From Oceanicaulis sp. BBD 1991-10 (GTDB taxonomy: Bacteria; Pseudomonadota; Alphaproteobacteria; Caulobacterales; Maricaulaceae): a stretch of DNA of 56,982 bases. The notes beneath the pieces are model-generated. The model did no database searches and was not told the DNA's origin. It was given only the letters and a program-made list of their open reading frames with translations. Below are positions 20,294 through 28,924 of this stretch, in pieces. Positions within the stretch are counted from its first letter, which is position 1; each line of letters opens with the position of its first letter. The position numbers were made by a program, and so were the translations under genes. The DNA lies in assembly GCA_001657295.1 (NCBI GenBank), contig LYSW01000007.1, positions 1 to 56,982 on the forward strand, read 5' to 3'.

Positions 20294-21475
20294 ATGCGCG
20301 TGGCGGTGATCGGCAGCGGCGTGGCGGGTCTGGCCGGCGCCGCCCATCTTGCCCGCGCCGGACACGCCGTCACGATCTTCGAGCGCTTTAAGACGCCGCG
20401 CCCTCTCGGCGCGGGCCTGCTGCTGCAGCCGGCCGGCCTGGCCGCGCTTGACCGGCTGGGCCTGAGGGCGGGTGCGGAAGCGCGCGGCGCGCGGGTCTCG
20501 CGCCTGCTCGGCCGGACGCCGACGGGCCGCACCGTGCTGGACCTTCGCTATGCGCACGGACGGCCTGGCGATATCGGGATCGGCATTCACCGCGCCAGCC
20601 TGTTCGAACTCCTGCTCACCGCGGCGCAGGACGCGGGCGCGCAGTGGCGAACAGGGGCCGGCGTGGTCAGGCTGGAGAACATGGAGACCGCGCCGCGGCT
20701 CCGCCTTGAGTCTGGCGAGACCACCGCCCCCTTCGACCTGGCGTTGATTTGCGATGGCGCGCACTCGGTCCTGCGCCGCCAGGTCTGTCCCGACGCCATC
20801 GAGCGCGTCTACCCCTGGGGTGCGTTGTGGGCCGTCCGCCCGGACCCGGACGGTCAGCGCCATGGCGATCTTGATCAAGTCTATGACGGATGCCGCGTGA
20901 TGATCGGGCTTCTGCCCATTGGGGATGACCCGGCCGATCCCGGCGCCGGCCCGGCGGTCAGCTTTTTCTGGTCATTGCGCACCGATGAACTGGCGGATTG
21001 GCGCAAGGCCGGGCTGGACGCCTTCAAGGCGAGGGTCGCCGGTTACTGGCCCCGCGCGGGCGCGACGATTGACGGCGTTGAGGAATTCGGCGGCTTTTCA
21101 GAAGCGCGCTATCTGGACGGCGTGTGCCGCCGTTGGCGGAACGGGCGCGCCGTGCTGATCGGCGACGCCGCCCACGCCATGAGCCCTCAACTGGGCCAGG
21201 GAGCGAATCTCGCCCTGGCGGACGCCGCGACGCTCTCCGACACGCTCGCCGACGAGGCGCCGCTGACCCGCGCCCTGCCGCGCTTTGAATCCAAGCGCCG
21301 GCCCGTTGCGACCTACTACACCTGGATGAGCCGGGCCTTGACCCCGGTTTTCCAGTCCGACTCGAAACTTCTGGGCTGGCTGCGCGATCTGGCGATGGGG
21401 CTGGGCTGCCGCCTGCCGCTGATCCGCAACTGGATGGCCTGGACTTTGGCCGGGCGGGGGCGGATGCCGGGATGA
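20294..21475 (+). CDS. FAD-dependent monooxygenase/oxidoreductase
   Basis: A 393-residue flavoprotein of the PHBH-like aromatic hydroxylase group. The FAD-binding VIGSGVAGLAGAAHLARAG is at the N-terminus, a DG motif appears as ICDGAHSVLRR, and the GD motif as IGDAAHAMSPQLGQGANLALAD. Substrate unknown. A GGAG ribosome site overlaps the methyltransferase stop, and its own stop overlaps the vsr start by ATGA, so it sits inside one transcriptional unit with two DNA-modification genes. The C-terminal 60 residues are hydrophobic-amphipathic, which may mean membrane association. Confidence 0.9.
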   Translation: MRVAVIGSGVAGLAGAAHLARAGHAVTIFERFKTPRPLGAGLLLQPAGLAALDRLGLRAGAEARGARVSRLLGRTPTGRTVLDLRYAHGRPGDIGIGIHRASLFELLLTAAQDAGAQWRTGAGVVRLENMETAPRLRLESGETTAPFDLALICDGAHSVLRRQVCPDAIERVYPWGALWAVRPDPDGQRHGDLDQVYDGCRVMIGLLPIGDDPADPGAGPAVSFFWSLRTDELADWRKAGLDAFKARVAGYWPRAGATIDGVEEFGGFSEARYLDGVCRRWRNGRAVLIGDAAHAMSPQLGQGANLALADAATLSDTLADEAPLTRALPRFESKRRPVATYYTWMSRALTPVFQSDSKLLGWLRDLAMGLGCRLPLIRNWMAWTLAGRGRMPG

Positions 21476-21885
21476 GCAGATCAGATGTCTTCACGCCCGA
21501 GCAGCGCTCCGCCGTGATGGCGCGGGTGAAGGGCAAGGACACCAAACCCGAACTCAAACTCCGACGGCTCGCCCATGCATTAGGCTATCGCTTCCGCCTG
21601 CACCGCAAAGACCTGCCTGGATCGCCGGATCTGGTCTTTCCAGGGCGGCGAAAGGTGATCTTCGTCCATGGCTGCTTCTGGCACGGCCATGACTGTCCCC
21701 GCGGCGCGCGCCAGCCCAAGCAAAACGCGGAATACTGGTCGGCCAAGATCGCGCGCAACCGCCAGCGCGACGCTGCCGCGCAGGCGGCCCTGGCCGAGGC
21801 TGGCTGGAAGATCGACGTGATCTGGGAGTGTGAAATGAAGGAGTTAGATGCGCTCGCAGCGCGTCTGACGGCCTTTCTGGACTGA
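21472..21885 (+). CDS. vsr: Very short patch repair endonuclease Vsr
   Basis: A 137-residue mismatch endonuclease that nicks beside T:G mispairs arising from deamination of 5-methylcytosine. The family signature is clear: SRSDVFTPEQRSAVMARVKG, then the catalytic region GSPDLVFPGRRKVIFVHGCFW followed by HGHDCP (Asp and two His residues as in E. coli Vsr). The zinc-binding Cys and His residues are in the same region. The length is normal. Its presence in the methyltransferase operon suggests it repairs that enzyme's target site; MutL, which cooperates with Vsr in E. coli, is encoded about 10 kb downstream. Confidence 0.95.
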   Translation: MSRSDVFTPEQRSAVMARVKGKDTKPELKLRRLAHALGYRFRLHRKDLPGSPDLVFPGRRKVIFVHGCFWHGHDCPRGARQPKQNAEYWSAKIARNRQRDAAAQAALAEAGWKIDVIWECEMKELDALAARLTAFLD

Positions 21886-21940
21886 GGCGAGCCGCCTTGG
21901 CGCATTGCGCGCGCCGCGCCTGTGCGGCAAACAGCAGACC

Positions 21941-23326
21941 ATGACAAAGAACGCCGCCTCGCCCGACCGCCCCGCCCTGTCCGCTCCGGACGCCGAACCC
22001 CTGCTGGAGGTCTCCCGCCGTTTGGTGGAGCGCGCCCTGAAGTCGGGCGCGGATCAGGCCGAGGCCGGCGTTTCGGAATCCCGCTCGGTCGAGGCCGGCG
22101 TACGCGACGGCGCGCTGGAGACGGTGGAGCGCAGCGAAACCCGAGACGGCGGTCTGCGCGTGCTGATCGGCAAGCGCCAGGCCGGCGTCGCCTTCTCCGA
22201 TCTGTCCGAAGCCGGTCTTGATCTCGCCGTCGCGCGCGCGATCGCCATGGCGAAGGCGGCGCCGGAGGATCCCTATTGCGGCCTGGTCGATCGCGATCAG
22301 TTGGCCGAAAACCAGCCGCATATCGAAACCTACGCTCCGCTCGAGCTTGACGAAGCCGCCCTGGAGGCCTCGGCGTTGGAGATGGAGGCGGCTGCCCTGG
22401 CCATCGATACGGTGGAGACCACCGCCGGATGCGGCGCCAGCGGCCAGACCAGCGGGTCGGTCCTCGTCACCTCCACAGGTTTTGAGCGCGCAAAGCTGGG
22501 TTCACGCTGCGGTCTGGGGGTTGCGGCGGTGGCGCGCGGCGACGGCGTCATGGAGCGCGATTACGACACCCACTCCGCGCGCCGGCTGATCGACCTGAAA
22601 ACGCCCGAAGAGATCGGCCGCTCCGCCGGGGAACGCGCCGCGGCGCGCCTGGGATCGGAAAAGCTGGAATCCGGCAAGATGGCGGTCGTGTTCGACAAGC
22701 GCACGGCGACCACCTTTATTTCGTCCTTCCTCAGCGCCATCACCGGCACGGCGATCGCACGGGGCACCAGCTTTTTGCGCGACCAGCTCGGCGAACGGGT
22801 ATTCGCCGCCGGCGTCGACATTATCGAAGACCCGCTGCGCGACTGGAGCTTCGGCGCCCGGGCGGCGGACGGCGAAGGCGTCGCCTGCAAGCCGCGCGCG
22901 CTGATTGAAGACGGCGTCCTGACCACCTGGCTCCTGAACGCCGCCAGCGCGCGCCAGCTGGGCCTTGAATTGACCGGTCACGCCTCGCGCAATCTGGGCG
23001 GGCCTCCCGGCGTTACGGCGTCCAATGTGCACCTGGCGCCGGGCGAACTCGATCAGGCCGGGCTGCTGAAGGCGGCGGGCGAAGGCCTTCTGGTGACCGA
23101 GATGTTCGGCCCGTCGCTCAACGCCAATACGGGCGACTGGTCGGTCGGCGTCGCCGGTTTCGCGATCCGCAACGGCGATCGCGGCGGGCCGGTCAGCGAG
23201 GTGACCGTCGCCGGCAATCTGAAGGACTTTTTCGCGCGCCTGGTTCCGGGCTCGGATCTGGAACTGGACGCCAGCACCAACGCGCCGAGCATTTTGATCG
23301 ACGAGGTGTCGGTTGGCGGACGATAG
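21941..23326 (+). CDS. pmbA: TldE/PmbA family metallopeptidase subunit
   Basis: A 461-residue TldE/PmbA protein. TldD-TldE heterodimers are metalloproteases that mature peptides such as microcin B17 and degrade unfolded peptides; the TldD partner carries the HExxxH zinc site, while TldE lacks it, as here. Conserved features include the N-terminal SGADQAEAGVSES, the Gly-rich middle and a C-terminal segment TEMFGPSLNANTGDWSVG. The start at 21941 is the first ATG giving the conserved N-terminus; the open frame before it has no such similarity. tldD is not in the window. It heads the pmbA-cysQ-DUF4170-msbA run that is common in alphaproteobacteria. Confidence 0.94.
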   Translation: MTKNAASPDRPALSAPDAEPLLEVSRRLVERALKSGADQAEAGVSESRSVEAGVRDGALETVERSETRDGGLRVLIGKRQAGVAFSDLSEAGLDLAVARAIAMAKAAPEDPYCGLVDRDQLAENQPHIETYAPLELDEAALEASALEMEAAALAIDTVETTAGCGASGQTSGSVLVTSTGFERAKLGSRCGLGVAAVARGDGVMERDYDTHSARRLIDLKTPEEIGRSAGERAAARLGSEKLESGKMAVVFDKRTATTFISSFLSAITGTAIARGTSFLRDQLGERVFAAGVDIIEDPLRDWSFGARAADGEGVACKPRALIEDGVLTTWLLNAASARQLGLELTGHASRNLGGPPGVTASNVHLAPGELDQAGLLKAAGEGLLVTEMFGPSLNANTGDWSVGVAGFAIRNGDRGGPVSEVTVAGNLKDFFARLVPGSDLELDASTNAPSILIDEVSVGGR

Positions 23327-24089
23327 CGCGGACCGCGATCTCATCGCTCAAGCGGCGCGCGACGCCGGCCGGCTGGCGCTGGCCTTTAAGGCCCGCGGCC
23401 TCACCGCCTGGGAGAAATCCAAGGGCGATCCGGTCAGCGAGGCCGATCTGGCGGCGGACAATCTGCTCAAAGAACGCTTGCGCCCGGCCAGGCGCGATTA
23501 TGGCTGGTTGTCGGAAGAAACCACCGATGATCGCTCCCGGATTGACGCGGCGCGCAGCTTTGTCGTCGACCCGATCGACGGCACGCGCGCCTTCATCAAG
23601 GGCCGGCCGGAATTCGTCGTCTCCGTGGCGGTCATTGAGGCCGGCGCGCCGGTGGCCGCCGCTCTGTTCGATCCTTCAACCGACCGCCTGTGGGACGCCG
23701 TGCGCGGAAGGGGCGCGCGATTGAACGGCGCGCCGATCCGCGTTTCCGGTCACAAGCAGATCCGCGGCGCGCGCATCCTCGGCGACCCGGGCCGCCTGCC
23801 GACGCTCAGGGCGCTGGGCGCGGAGGCTTCGACCGTCAACTCAGCCGCCTTGCGGCTCGCCCTCGCCGCTCAGGGCGCCTATGACGCCGTGGTCGCCGAG
23901 CGCGCGAAATGGGACTGGGATCTAGCTGCGGGCGCGCTGATCTTCACCGAAGCGGGGGGCGTGATCACGTCGCGCAAGGGCGACGCGCTGGTGTTTAACG
24001 GCGAACCGCCGCGCCAGCCGGCGCCGCTGGCCGCTGGCCCGGCGCTGCACGCCTTGCTAAGAGAGCGCCTGAATCAAGGAGACACGTGA
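23313..24089 (+). CDS. cysQ: 3'(2'),5'-bisphosphate nucleotidase / inositol monophosphatase family
   Basis: 258 residues of the Mg-dependent FIG superfamily. Metal-binding motifs are visible: KGDPVSEADLAAD, SEETTDD, the hallmark DPIDGTRAFI and, near the C-terminus, WDWDLAAGALIFTEAGG. CysQ removes 3'-phosphate from phosphoadenosine phosphate, recycling the sulfate-assimilation by-product, but inositol monophosphatase activity cannot be excluded. The start is TTG at 23313, within the end of pmbA (14-base overlap). The stop overlaps the next ATG (TGATG). Confidence 0.88.
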   Translation: MADDSADRDLIAQAARDAGRLALAFKARGLTAWEKSKGDPVSEADLAADNLLKERLRPARRDYGWLSEETTDDRSRIDAARSFVVDPIDGTRAFIKGRPEFVVSVAVIEAGAPVAAALFDPSTDRLWDAVRGRGARLNGAPIRVSGHKQIRGARILGDPGRLPTLRALGAEASTVNSAALRLALAAQGAYDAVVAERAKWDWDLAAGALIFTEAGGVITSRKGDALVFNGEPPRQPAPLAAGPALHALLRERLNQGDT

Positions 24090-24328
24090 TGAGCGATCAC
24101 GAACAGCGCCAGCTGCTGCACCTGGTCATCGGCGGCGAGCTGAAGGACATCGGCCCCAAAGCCACCGAGTTCAAGGATCTGGACAAGGTCGATTTCGTCG
24201 GCGCCTATCCCAATTACGAAGAGGCCCGCGACGCCTGGCGCGCGGCCGCCCAACGCACCGTGGACAACGCCCATATGCGCTATTTCGTGATCCATGCCCA
24301 CAAGCTGCTCAATCCCGAGCACGACTAG
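24089..24328 (+). CDS. DUF4170 small protein
   Basis: A protein of 79 residues recognised as DUF4170: LHLVIGGELKDI, FVGAYPNYEEARDAWRAAAQ, RYFVIHAHKLLNPE. No known biochemical function. It is a short conserved alphaproteobacterial protein usually found next to the msbA/waaA region, which hints at a lipid A-related role. A strong AAGGAG precedes the ATG by seven bases. It is coupled upstream to cysQ. No signal peptide or membrane helix. Confidence 0.85.
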   Translation: MSDHEQRQLLHLVIGGELKDIGPKATEFKDLDKVDFVGAYPNYEEARDAWRAAAQRTVDNAHMRYFVIHAHKLLNPEHD

Positions 24329-24337
24329 GAGCGCGCG

Positions 24338-26140
24338 CTGAGCGAGCCAGACGTCTCTCCCGCGCCGAACGCCGATCGGCCGCCGGCCGCAGAACCGGCC
24401 CCGCCGCCCCGGCCGCGCCGGGGCGTGATCGGCCGGCTGATGCGCGACTGGGTCGCGCCGAAATCGGGCCTTCTGGGATGGGGCGTATTCCTGTCGCTGA
24501 TCACCGCGGCGGCGGGCTCCAGCTATGCCGGCGCCGTGCATCTGGCCTCCCAGCAAGTCGAAGCGCGCGATCCGGCGGTGATCTGGATGGCCCCGGCGTT
24601 GATTTTCGCCTTGGGCCTGGTGCGCAGCGTGAGCCTTTATCTGCAGACCGTGGCGACCAACCGGCTCGCCTTATCGATCATGCGCGACTTGCAGAACGCC
24701 ATGTACGCCAAGCTGATGGCGGCGGATTTCGCGCGCCTGGGATCGGAAGCGACCGGCGCATTTGTTTCGCGCTTCACCAACGACATCACCATGCTGCGCG
24801 AAAGCCTGGTGCGGGCGGCGAACAACCTGACCCGCGACCTGTTCATGGTGATCGGCGGAATCGCCTGGATGGTCTGGATCGACTGGGCGCTCGCCCTTTT
24901 CGTGCTGGTGGTCCTGCCGCTGGCCGGTCAGCCGGTGCTGGCCATCGGCAAGGCCATCCGCCGGCGCGCCAACGAGGTTCAGGCCCAGGCCGGAGATGTC
25001 ACCAGCTTTCTGGACGAAAGCCTGTCGGGCGCGCGGGTGGTCAAGACGTTCGCGCTGGAGCCCTACACGAAGAAGCGCGCCAGGGAACGCTTCGCCGAGC
25101 GATTCCGCCTGCTGCTGGATATCGCGCGCCAGCGCGCCAAGATCGAACCGGTGATGGAAGTCGTCGGCATGATCGCGCTCGGCGGCGTGTTCTCGCTTCT
25201 GGGCTGGCGCGCCATCAACGGCGAAGCCGACGTGGCCGACCTGCTCGCCATCATCGCCGCCATCTTGGTGGTCAGCCCCGCCGCCCGCGCATTGGCGACG
25301 CTCAATGGCGCGATTCAGGAGGGGCTCGCCGTGCTGGGGCGGACCTTCGAGCTGCTGGATGAGACCGAAAACGTCGTCGATAAGGCCGACGCCAAGCCGC
25401 TGGAGCTGAAATCCGGTTCCGTGAAGTTCGAAGATGTCAGCTTCGGCTATGGCGAAGACAGCACCGCCGTCTCCAGCATCGATCTGGAGATCGCGCCAGG
25501 CCAAACCGTGGCGTTGGTGGGTCCGTCCGGCTCGGGCAAGACCACGTTGATGAATCTTCTCGCGCGGCTCTATGACCCGCAGACCGGCCGCATCCTGATC
25601 GACGGCCAAGATATCCGCGGCGCCAAGCTCGCCTCGGTGCGCGGCGCCCTCGCCCTGGTCAGCCAGGACGTCACCCTATTTGACGACAGCGTGCGCGCGA
25701 ATATCGCGCTGGGGCGCATGGAGGCGGATGACGACGCGATCCTGGCGGCGGCGAAGGCGGCGGACGCCCACGACTTCATCGAAGGCCTGGACGGCGGCTA
25801 TGACGCCCCGGTCGGCCCCAAGGGCGGAAATCTGTCCGGCGGGCAGCGTCAGCGCATCGCCATTGCGCGCGCGGTCCTGAAGGACGCGCCGATCCTGCTG
25901 CTCGACGAAGCCACCAGCGCGCTGGACGCCCAGTCAGAAGCCCGCGTCCAGGCGGCGCTCGACCGTCTCAGCGAAGGGCGCACCAGCCTGATCATCGCGC
26001 ACCGCCTCGCCACCGTGCGGCGCGCCGATCTGATTTTGGTGATGAAGGACGGGGCGATCGTAGAGCGCGGCGATCACGACACCCTGCTGGCCAGAGGCGG
26101 GCTATACGCCGAGCTATGCCGCCTGCAGTTCAGCGACTAG
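24338..26140 (+). CDS. msbA: MsbA-like ABC exporter (lipid A flippase candidate)
   Basis: A fused permease-ATPase half-transporter. The N-terminal half has six hydrophobic segments and a conserved ABC_membrane pattern (TGAFVSRFTNDITMLRESL). The C-terminal ATPase has Walker A GPSGSGKTT, signature LSGGQRQRIAIARAVL and Walker B ILLLDEATSALD, with the H-loop in IIAHRLATV. The neighbouring lipid A genes suggest MsbA function. Start: the first conventional codon is GTG at 24425, which has no ribosome site. A CTG at 24338 in the same frame is preceded by AGGAG at six bases and would give an extra 29-residue Pro/Ala-rich tail (600 residues total). I place the start there, with the shorter form possible. 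Confidence 0.88.
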   Translation: MSEPDVSPAPNADRPPAAEPAPPPRPRRGVIGRLMRDWVAPKSGLLGWGVFLSLITAAAGSSYAGAVHLASQQVEARDPAVIWMAPALIFALGLVRSVSLYLQTVATNRLALSIMRDLQNAMYAKLMAADFARLGSEATGAFVSRFTNDITMLRESLVRAANNLTRDLFMVIGGIAWMVWIDWALALFVLVVLPLAGQPVLAIGKAIRRRANEVQAQAGDVTSFLDESLSGARVVKTFALEPYTKKRARERFAERFRLLLDIARQRAKIEPVMEVVGMIALGGVFSLLGWRAINGEADVADLLAIIAAILVVSPAARALATLNGAIQEGLAVLGRTFELLDETENVVDKADAKPLELKSGSVKFEDVSFGYGEDSTAVSSIDLEIAPGQTVALVGPSGSGKTTLMNLLARLYDPQTGRILIDGQDIRGAKLASVRGALALVSQDVTLFDDSVRANIALGRMEADDDAILAAAKAADAHDFIEGLDGGYDAPVGPKGGNLSGGQRQRIAIARAVLKDAPILLLDEATSALDAQSEARVQAALDRLSEGRTSLIIAHRLATVRRADLILVMKDGAIVERGDHDTLLARGGLYAELCRLQFSD

Positions 26141-26142
26141 GC

Positions 26143-26805
26143 CTATTCGCGGCGCAGGATCTTCTCGGTCAGGACGCTGCCCCACCAGCTGGCCATGAAG
26201 CTGTCATGGACCGCCTGGCGGTCATACTCGGTGCGCACCCAGTGCAGAAAATCGATCGGCTCGCGCTCGTTGCGTAACCGGTAGGTCTCGAAGAAATGGT
26301 CGAGCATGCCGGTCTTGCCCTGCTTCACATGCAGGTATCTGAAAGACAATTGCTCGATGGCCTCTTCAAACGGCAGTTTCTCGTGCAGCAGCTTGTACAT
26401 CACCGCGACGATGCCGGCCCGGTCCGCGCCGGACTTGCAGTGCATGAAGGCCGGATAGGCGATCTCGTCGAAGACCTCGATCAGGCGTTCGATCCGCTCC
26501 ACAAAGGGCGCCTCGCGCGAGCCCCAGGGCAGGTCGATGATGTCCAGGCCCAGCTCCCGGCAGGCATGATGCTCAAGATCGTAATAGTGCCGGCCCGGCT
26601 GCGTGCCGCGCAGATTGAGGATGGTCTTAAACCCAGCCTCTTTAAGCTCGGCCAGGCGTTTCGGGCTCGGCTGATTGCCGCGCCACATCTCGCCGCCGAC
26701 GCGGTGCATGTTGTGAAAGCTCACCCGCAAGACGCCGTGATCGCCCCACATCAGGCCCTGCATGGCGCGCTTATAGTCCGCCGGATCGGTCAAATCATAG
26801 GTCAT
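26143..26805 (-). CDS. Dual-specificity/tyrosine phosphatase-like protein
   Basis: 220 residues from the ATG at 26805 (the frame is open further upstream but without homologous content). The Cys-x5-Arg P-loop is clear in HCKSGADRAG, and an upstream acidic region with an Asp/Trp (DLPWGSREAP) may supply the general acid. It resembles DSP-type phosphatases that act on phosphotyrosine, phosphoinositides or other phosphoesters. It is encoded on the minus strand between msbA and the acyltransferase of the lipid A cluster, and ends two bases from the msbA stop. That position suggests a phosphate-trimming role in lipid A or envelope metabolism, but this is inference. Confidence 0.83.
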   Translation of the reverse strand: MTYDLTDPADYKRAMQGLMWGDHGVLRVSFHNMHRVGGEMWRGNQPSPKRLAELKEAGFKTILNLRGTQPGRHYYDLEHHACRELGLDIIDLPWGSREAPFVERIERLIEVFDEIAYPAFMHCKSGADRAGIVAVMYKLLHEKLPFEEAIEQLSFRYLHVKQGKTGMLDHFFETYRLRNEREPIDFLHWVRTEYDRQAVHDSFMASWWGSVLTEKILRRE

Positions 26806-26906
26806 TGCGGCGCAGGAGTTAGGCCGCCTTTCGCTTCCGCGCAATGCATCAGCGCCGCGCGCCATGCTTGACGCGAGCGGCCCGGGACGCGAAGCAGCGG
26901 TTGGAG

Positions 26907-27632
26907 ATGGTCAAATCGCTTCTGAAATCCGGGCCCGTTCAGGCTGTGATCGGCACGCTGCTGGGCGGCTATATGGGCTTTGTCGGCGCCACGACCCGGT
27001 TTGAGCGGATCGGGGTCGAGCATATCGAGCCGATCCGTGAGGGCGGCGCAGGCCTGATCGGCGCCATCTGGCACAGTCGCATCATGCTCAGTCCTGCAAT
27101 CTGGCCCAAGGGCGCCCAGCCGCCCAAAGTGCTGATCTCCCGGTCCGGCGAAGGCGATGCGATCGCGCGCGCCGCCGCCGTCAACGGCGTCGGCGCCATC
27201 CGCGGCTCCTCGCTCAACTTGAAAAAGCGCGAAAAGTCCAAGGGCGCCATGAGCGGCTTCCGGGAAATGGTGCGCTTCATCCGCGGCGGCGGCTGCATGG
27301 CGATCATGCCGGACGGACCGCGCGGACCGCGCATGCGCATCGGGCTGGGTCCGCTGATGATCGCCCAGATGAGCGGCGCGCCGATCGTGCCGGCGACCTG
27401 GTCGGTGCGCTGGGGGAAGACCTTCAGCAGTTGGGACCGTTTCATTCTGCCCTTCCCGTTCGGCGAGGGCGTCATCGCCTATGGCGAGCCGGTCACCGTG
27501 CCCAAAGACGCCGACGCCGAGACGCTGGAAGCGCTTCGAGCGGAACTGGAATCAAGGCTGATCGCCCTGACCCAGGACGCGGATCAGCGGTGTCGGCGCG
27601 AGCGCGTCGAACCGGCGCCGGCGCGATCATGA
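26907..27632 (+). CDS. Lysophospholipid acyltransferase family protein (DUF374)
   Basis: 241 residues recognised as DUF374: AIWHSRIMLSPAIW, LISRSGEGDAIARAAAVNGV, GSSLNLKKREKSKGA and MPDGPRGPRM. These blocks occur in the family, which is distantly related to glycerolipid acyltransferases and is found beside waaA in many alphaproteobacteria. The usual HX4D acyltransferase motif is not obvious. The ATG at 26907 is preferred to the 21-codon upstream extension, which lacks family similarity. Its stop overlaps the waaA ATG (ATGA). Confidence 0.87.
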   Translation: MVKSLLKSGPVQAVIGTLLGGYMGFVGATTRFERIGVEHIEPIREGGAGLIGAIWHSRIMLSPAIWPKGAQPPKVLISRSGEGDAIARAAAVNGVGAIRGSSLNLKKREKSKGAMSGFREMVRFIRGGGCMAIMPDGPRGPRMRIGLGPLMIAQMSGAPIVPATWSVRWGKTFSSWDRFILPFPFGEGVIAYGEPVTVPKDADAETLEALRAELESRLIALTQDADQRCRRERVEPAPARS

Positions 27633-28924
27633 TTTCCACCGGCATCACCCTGGGCCTGCCGCTCTACCGCCTGGCGACGACGTTGGGCGCGCCGATGCTG
27701 AACGGGCTATTGAGCAAGCGGCTCGACGCGGGCAAGGAAGACCCCGAGCGGATCGAGGAGCGCCGCGGCGTTGCAAGCCTTGACCGTCCAGACGGCCGCC
27801 TCGCCTGGCTTCATGCCGCCAGCGTCGGAGAAAGCCTGGTGGCGTTGAGCCTGGCGGAGGGCCTGACCGAAAGATTTGACGATCTGTCCGTGCTGATCAC
27901 ATCGGGCACCCGGACCTCCGCGGCTTTGATCGCGCAACGGCGCGTGGCGCGAACCGTTCACCAATACCCGCCGGTCGACCGTCCAGCGTGGGCGCGGCGC
28001 TTCCTGGAGCATTGGCGGCCCGATCTGGCGATCTTCACCGAAAGCGAGCTTTGGCCGAATCTGATCACGCAGACAAAAGGCGCCGGCGCGCCGCTTGCGC
28101 TGGTCAATGCGCGCATGAATGACAAGTCGCTGCAAAGCTGGTTGCGCTGGCCGGCCACCGCGATGGCGGTGCTGAACAGTTTTGAATGGATCGGAGCGGC
28201 CGACGAACGCACGCAGTCCGGCATGTCATTGCTGACCGATCGTGAGATACCGCTGGTCGGCAATTTGAAGCTGGAGGCTGGTCTGCCGGAACCGTCTTCA
28301 GGCGACCTTGCGGACGCGCGAACCGCGATCGGCGGCCGCCCCGCCTTTATCGCCGCCAGCACCCATGCCGGCGAAGAGGCCCTGATCGCCGACGCGCACA
28401 AGCTGGTCCGGAATCAGCACCCCGACGCCCTGATGATCCTGGCGCCACGTCATCCGGACCGGGCCGATGAGGTCGCCGCCATCCTGACAAACGCCGGTCA
28501 CAGCCTGGCGCGGCGATCAAAAGGCGAAACGCCAGGCGCAGACACCGCCGTCTGGCTCGCCGACACGCTCGGCGAAATGGCCGTGTGGTATGGCGCCGCG
28601 CCGACGGCGCTGATCTGCGGCAGCTTCATCGCCGCCATTGGCGGACACAATCCCATTGAAGCCACCCGCGCCGGCGCATGCGTGATCACCGGCCCGCATG
28701 TGGACAGTTTTGCGGACATCTACGCCGCCTATGACGCCGAGAATGCGCGACACGTCGCCGACGTTTCGCCCAGCGCGATCGCCGAGGCCGTCACGCGGGC
28801 CTGGGCCGACGGCCCGGCCTTGCTGGACGCCGGCCGCGCCGCGCTCGCCAGCCTGCCGGGCGGGGCGCGGGCCAGGACCCTGGATGCGCTCGCCCATCTG
28901 CTCGAAGATCGGAGGCCGTCATGA
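27629..28924 (+). CDS. waaA: 3-deoxy-D-manno-octulosonic acid transferase
   Basis: A 431-residue WaaA/KdtA, which transfers Kdo from CMP-Kdo to lipid IVA at the inner membrane. Markers are AASVGESLVALSL (N-terminal domain), FTESELWPNLI, and the C-terminal GGHNPIEATRAGACVITGPH. An N-terminal hydrophobic segment (GLPLYRLATTLGAPMLNG) fits a membrane anchor. The start at 27629 overlaps the upstream stop as ATGA; the longer upstream frame is an Arg-rich shadow. The stop overlaps lpxK, also as ATGA. Confidence 0.95.
   Translation: MISTGITLGLPLYRLATTLGAPMLNGLLSKRLDAGKEDPERIEERRGVASLDRPDGRLAWLHAASVGESLVALSLAEGLTERFDDLSVLITSGTRTSAALIAQRRVARTVHQYPPVDRPAWARRFLEHWRPDLAIFTESELWPNLITQTKGAGAPLALVNARMNDKSLQSWLRWPATAMAVLNSFEWIGAADERTQSGMSLLTDREIPLVGNLKLEAGLPEPSSGDLADARTAIGGRPAFIAASTHAGEEALIADAHKLVRNQHPDALMILAPRHPDRADEVAAILTNAGHSLARRSKGETPGADTAVWLADTLGEMAVWYGAAPTALICGSFIAAIGGHNPIEATRAGACVITGPHVDSFADIYAAYDAENARHVADVSPSAIAEAVTRAWADGPALLDAGRAALASLPGGARARTLDALAHLLEDRRPS

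Noticed and set aside
19127-21885. Restriction-modification system
   Set aside because: The methyltransferase has no adjacent restriction enzyme. Vsr has a related nuclease fold but is a mismatch-repair enzyme, and the middle gene is a flavoprotein.
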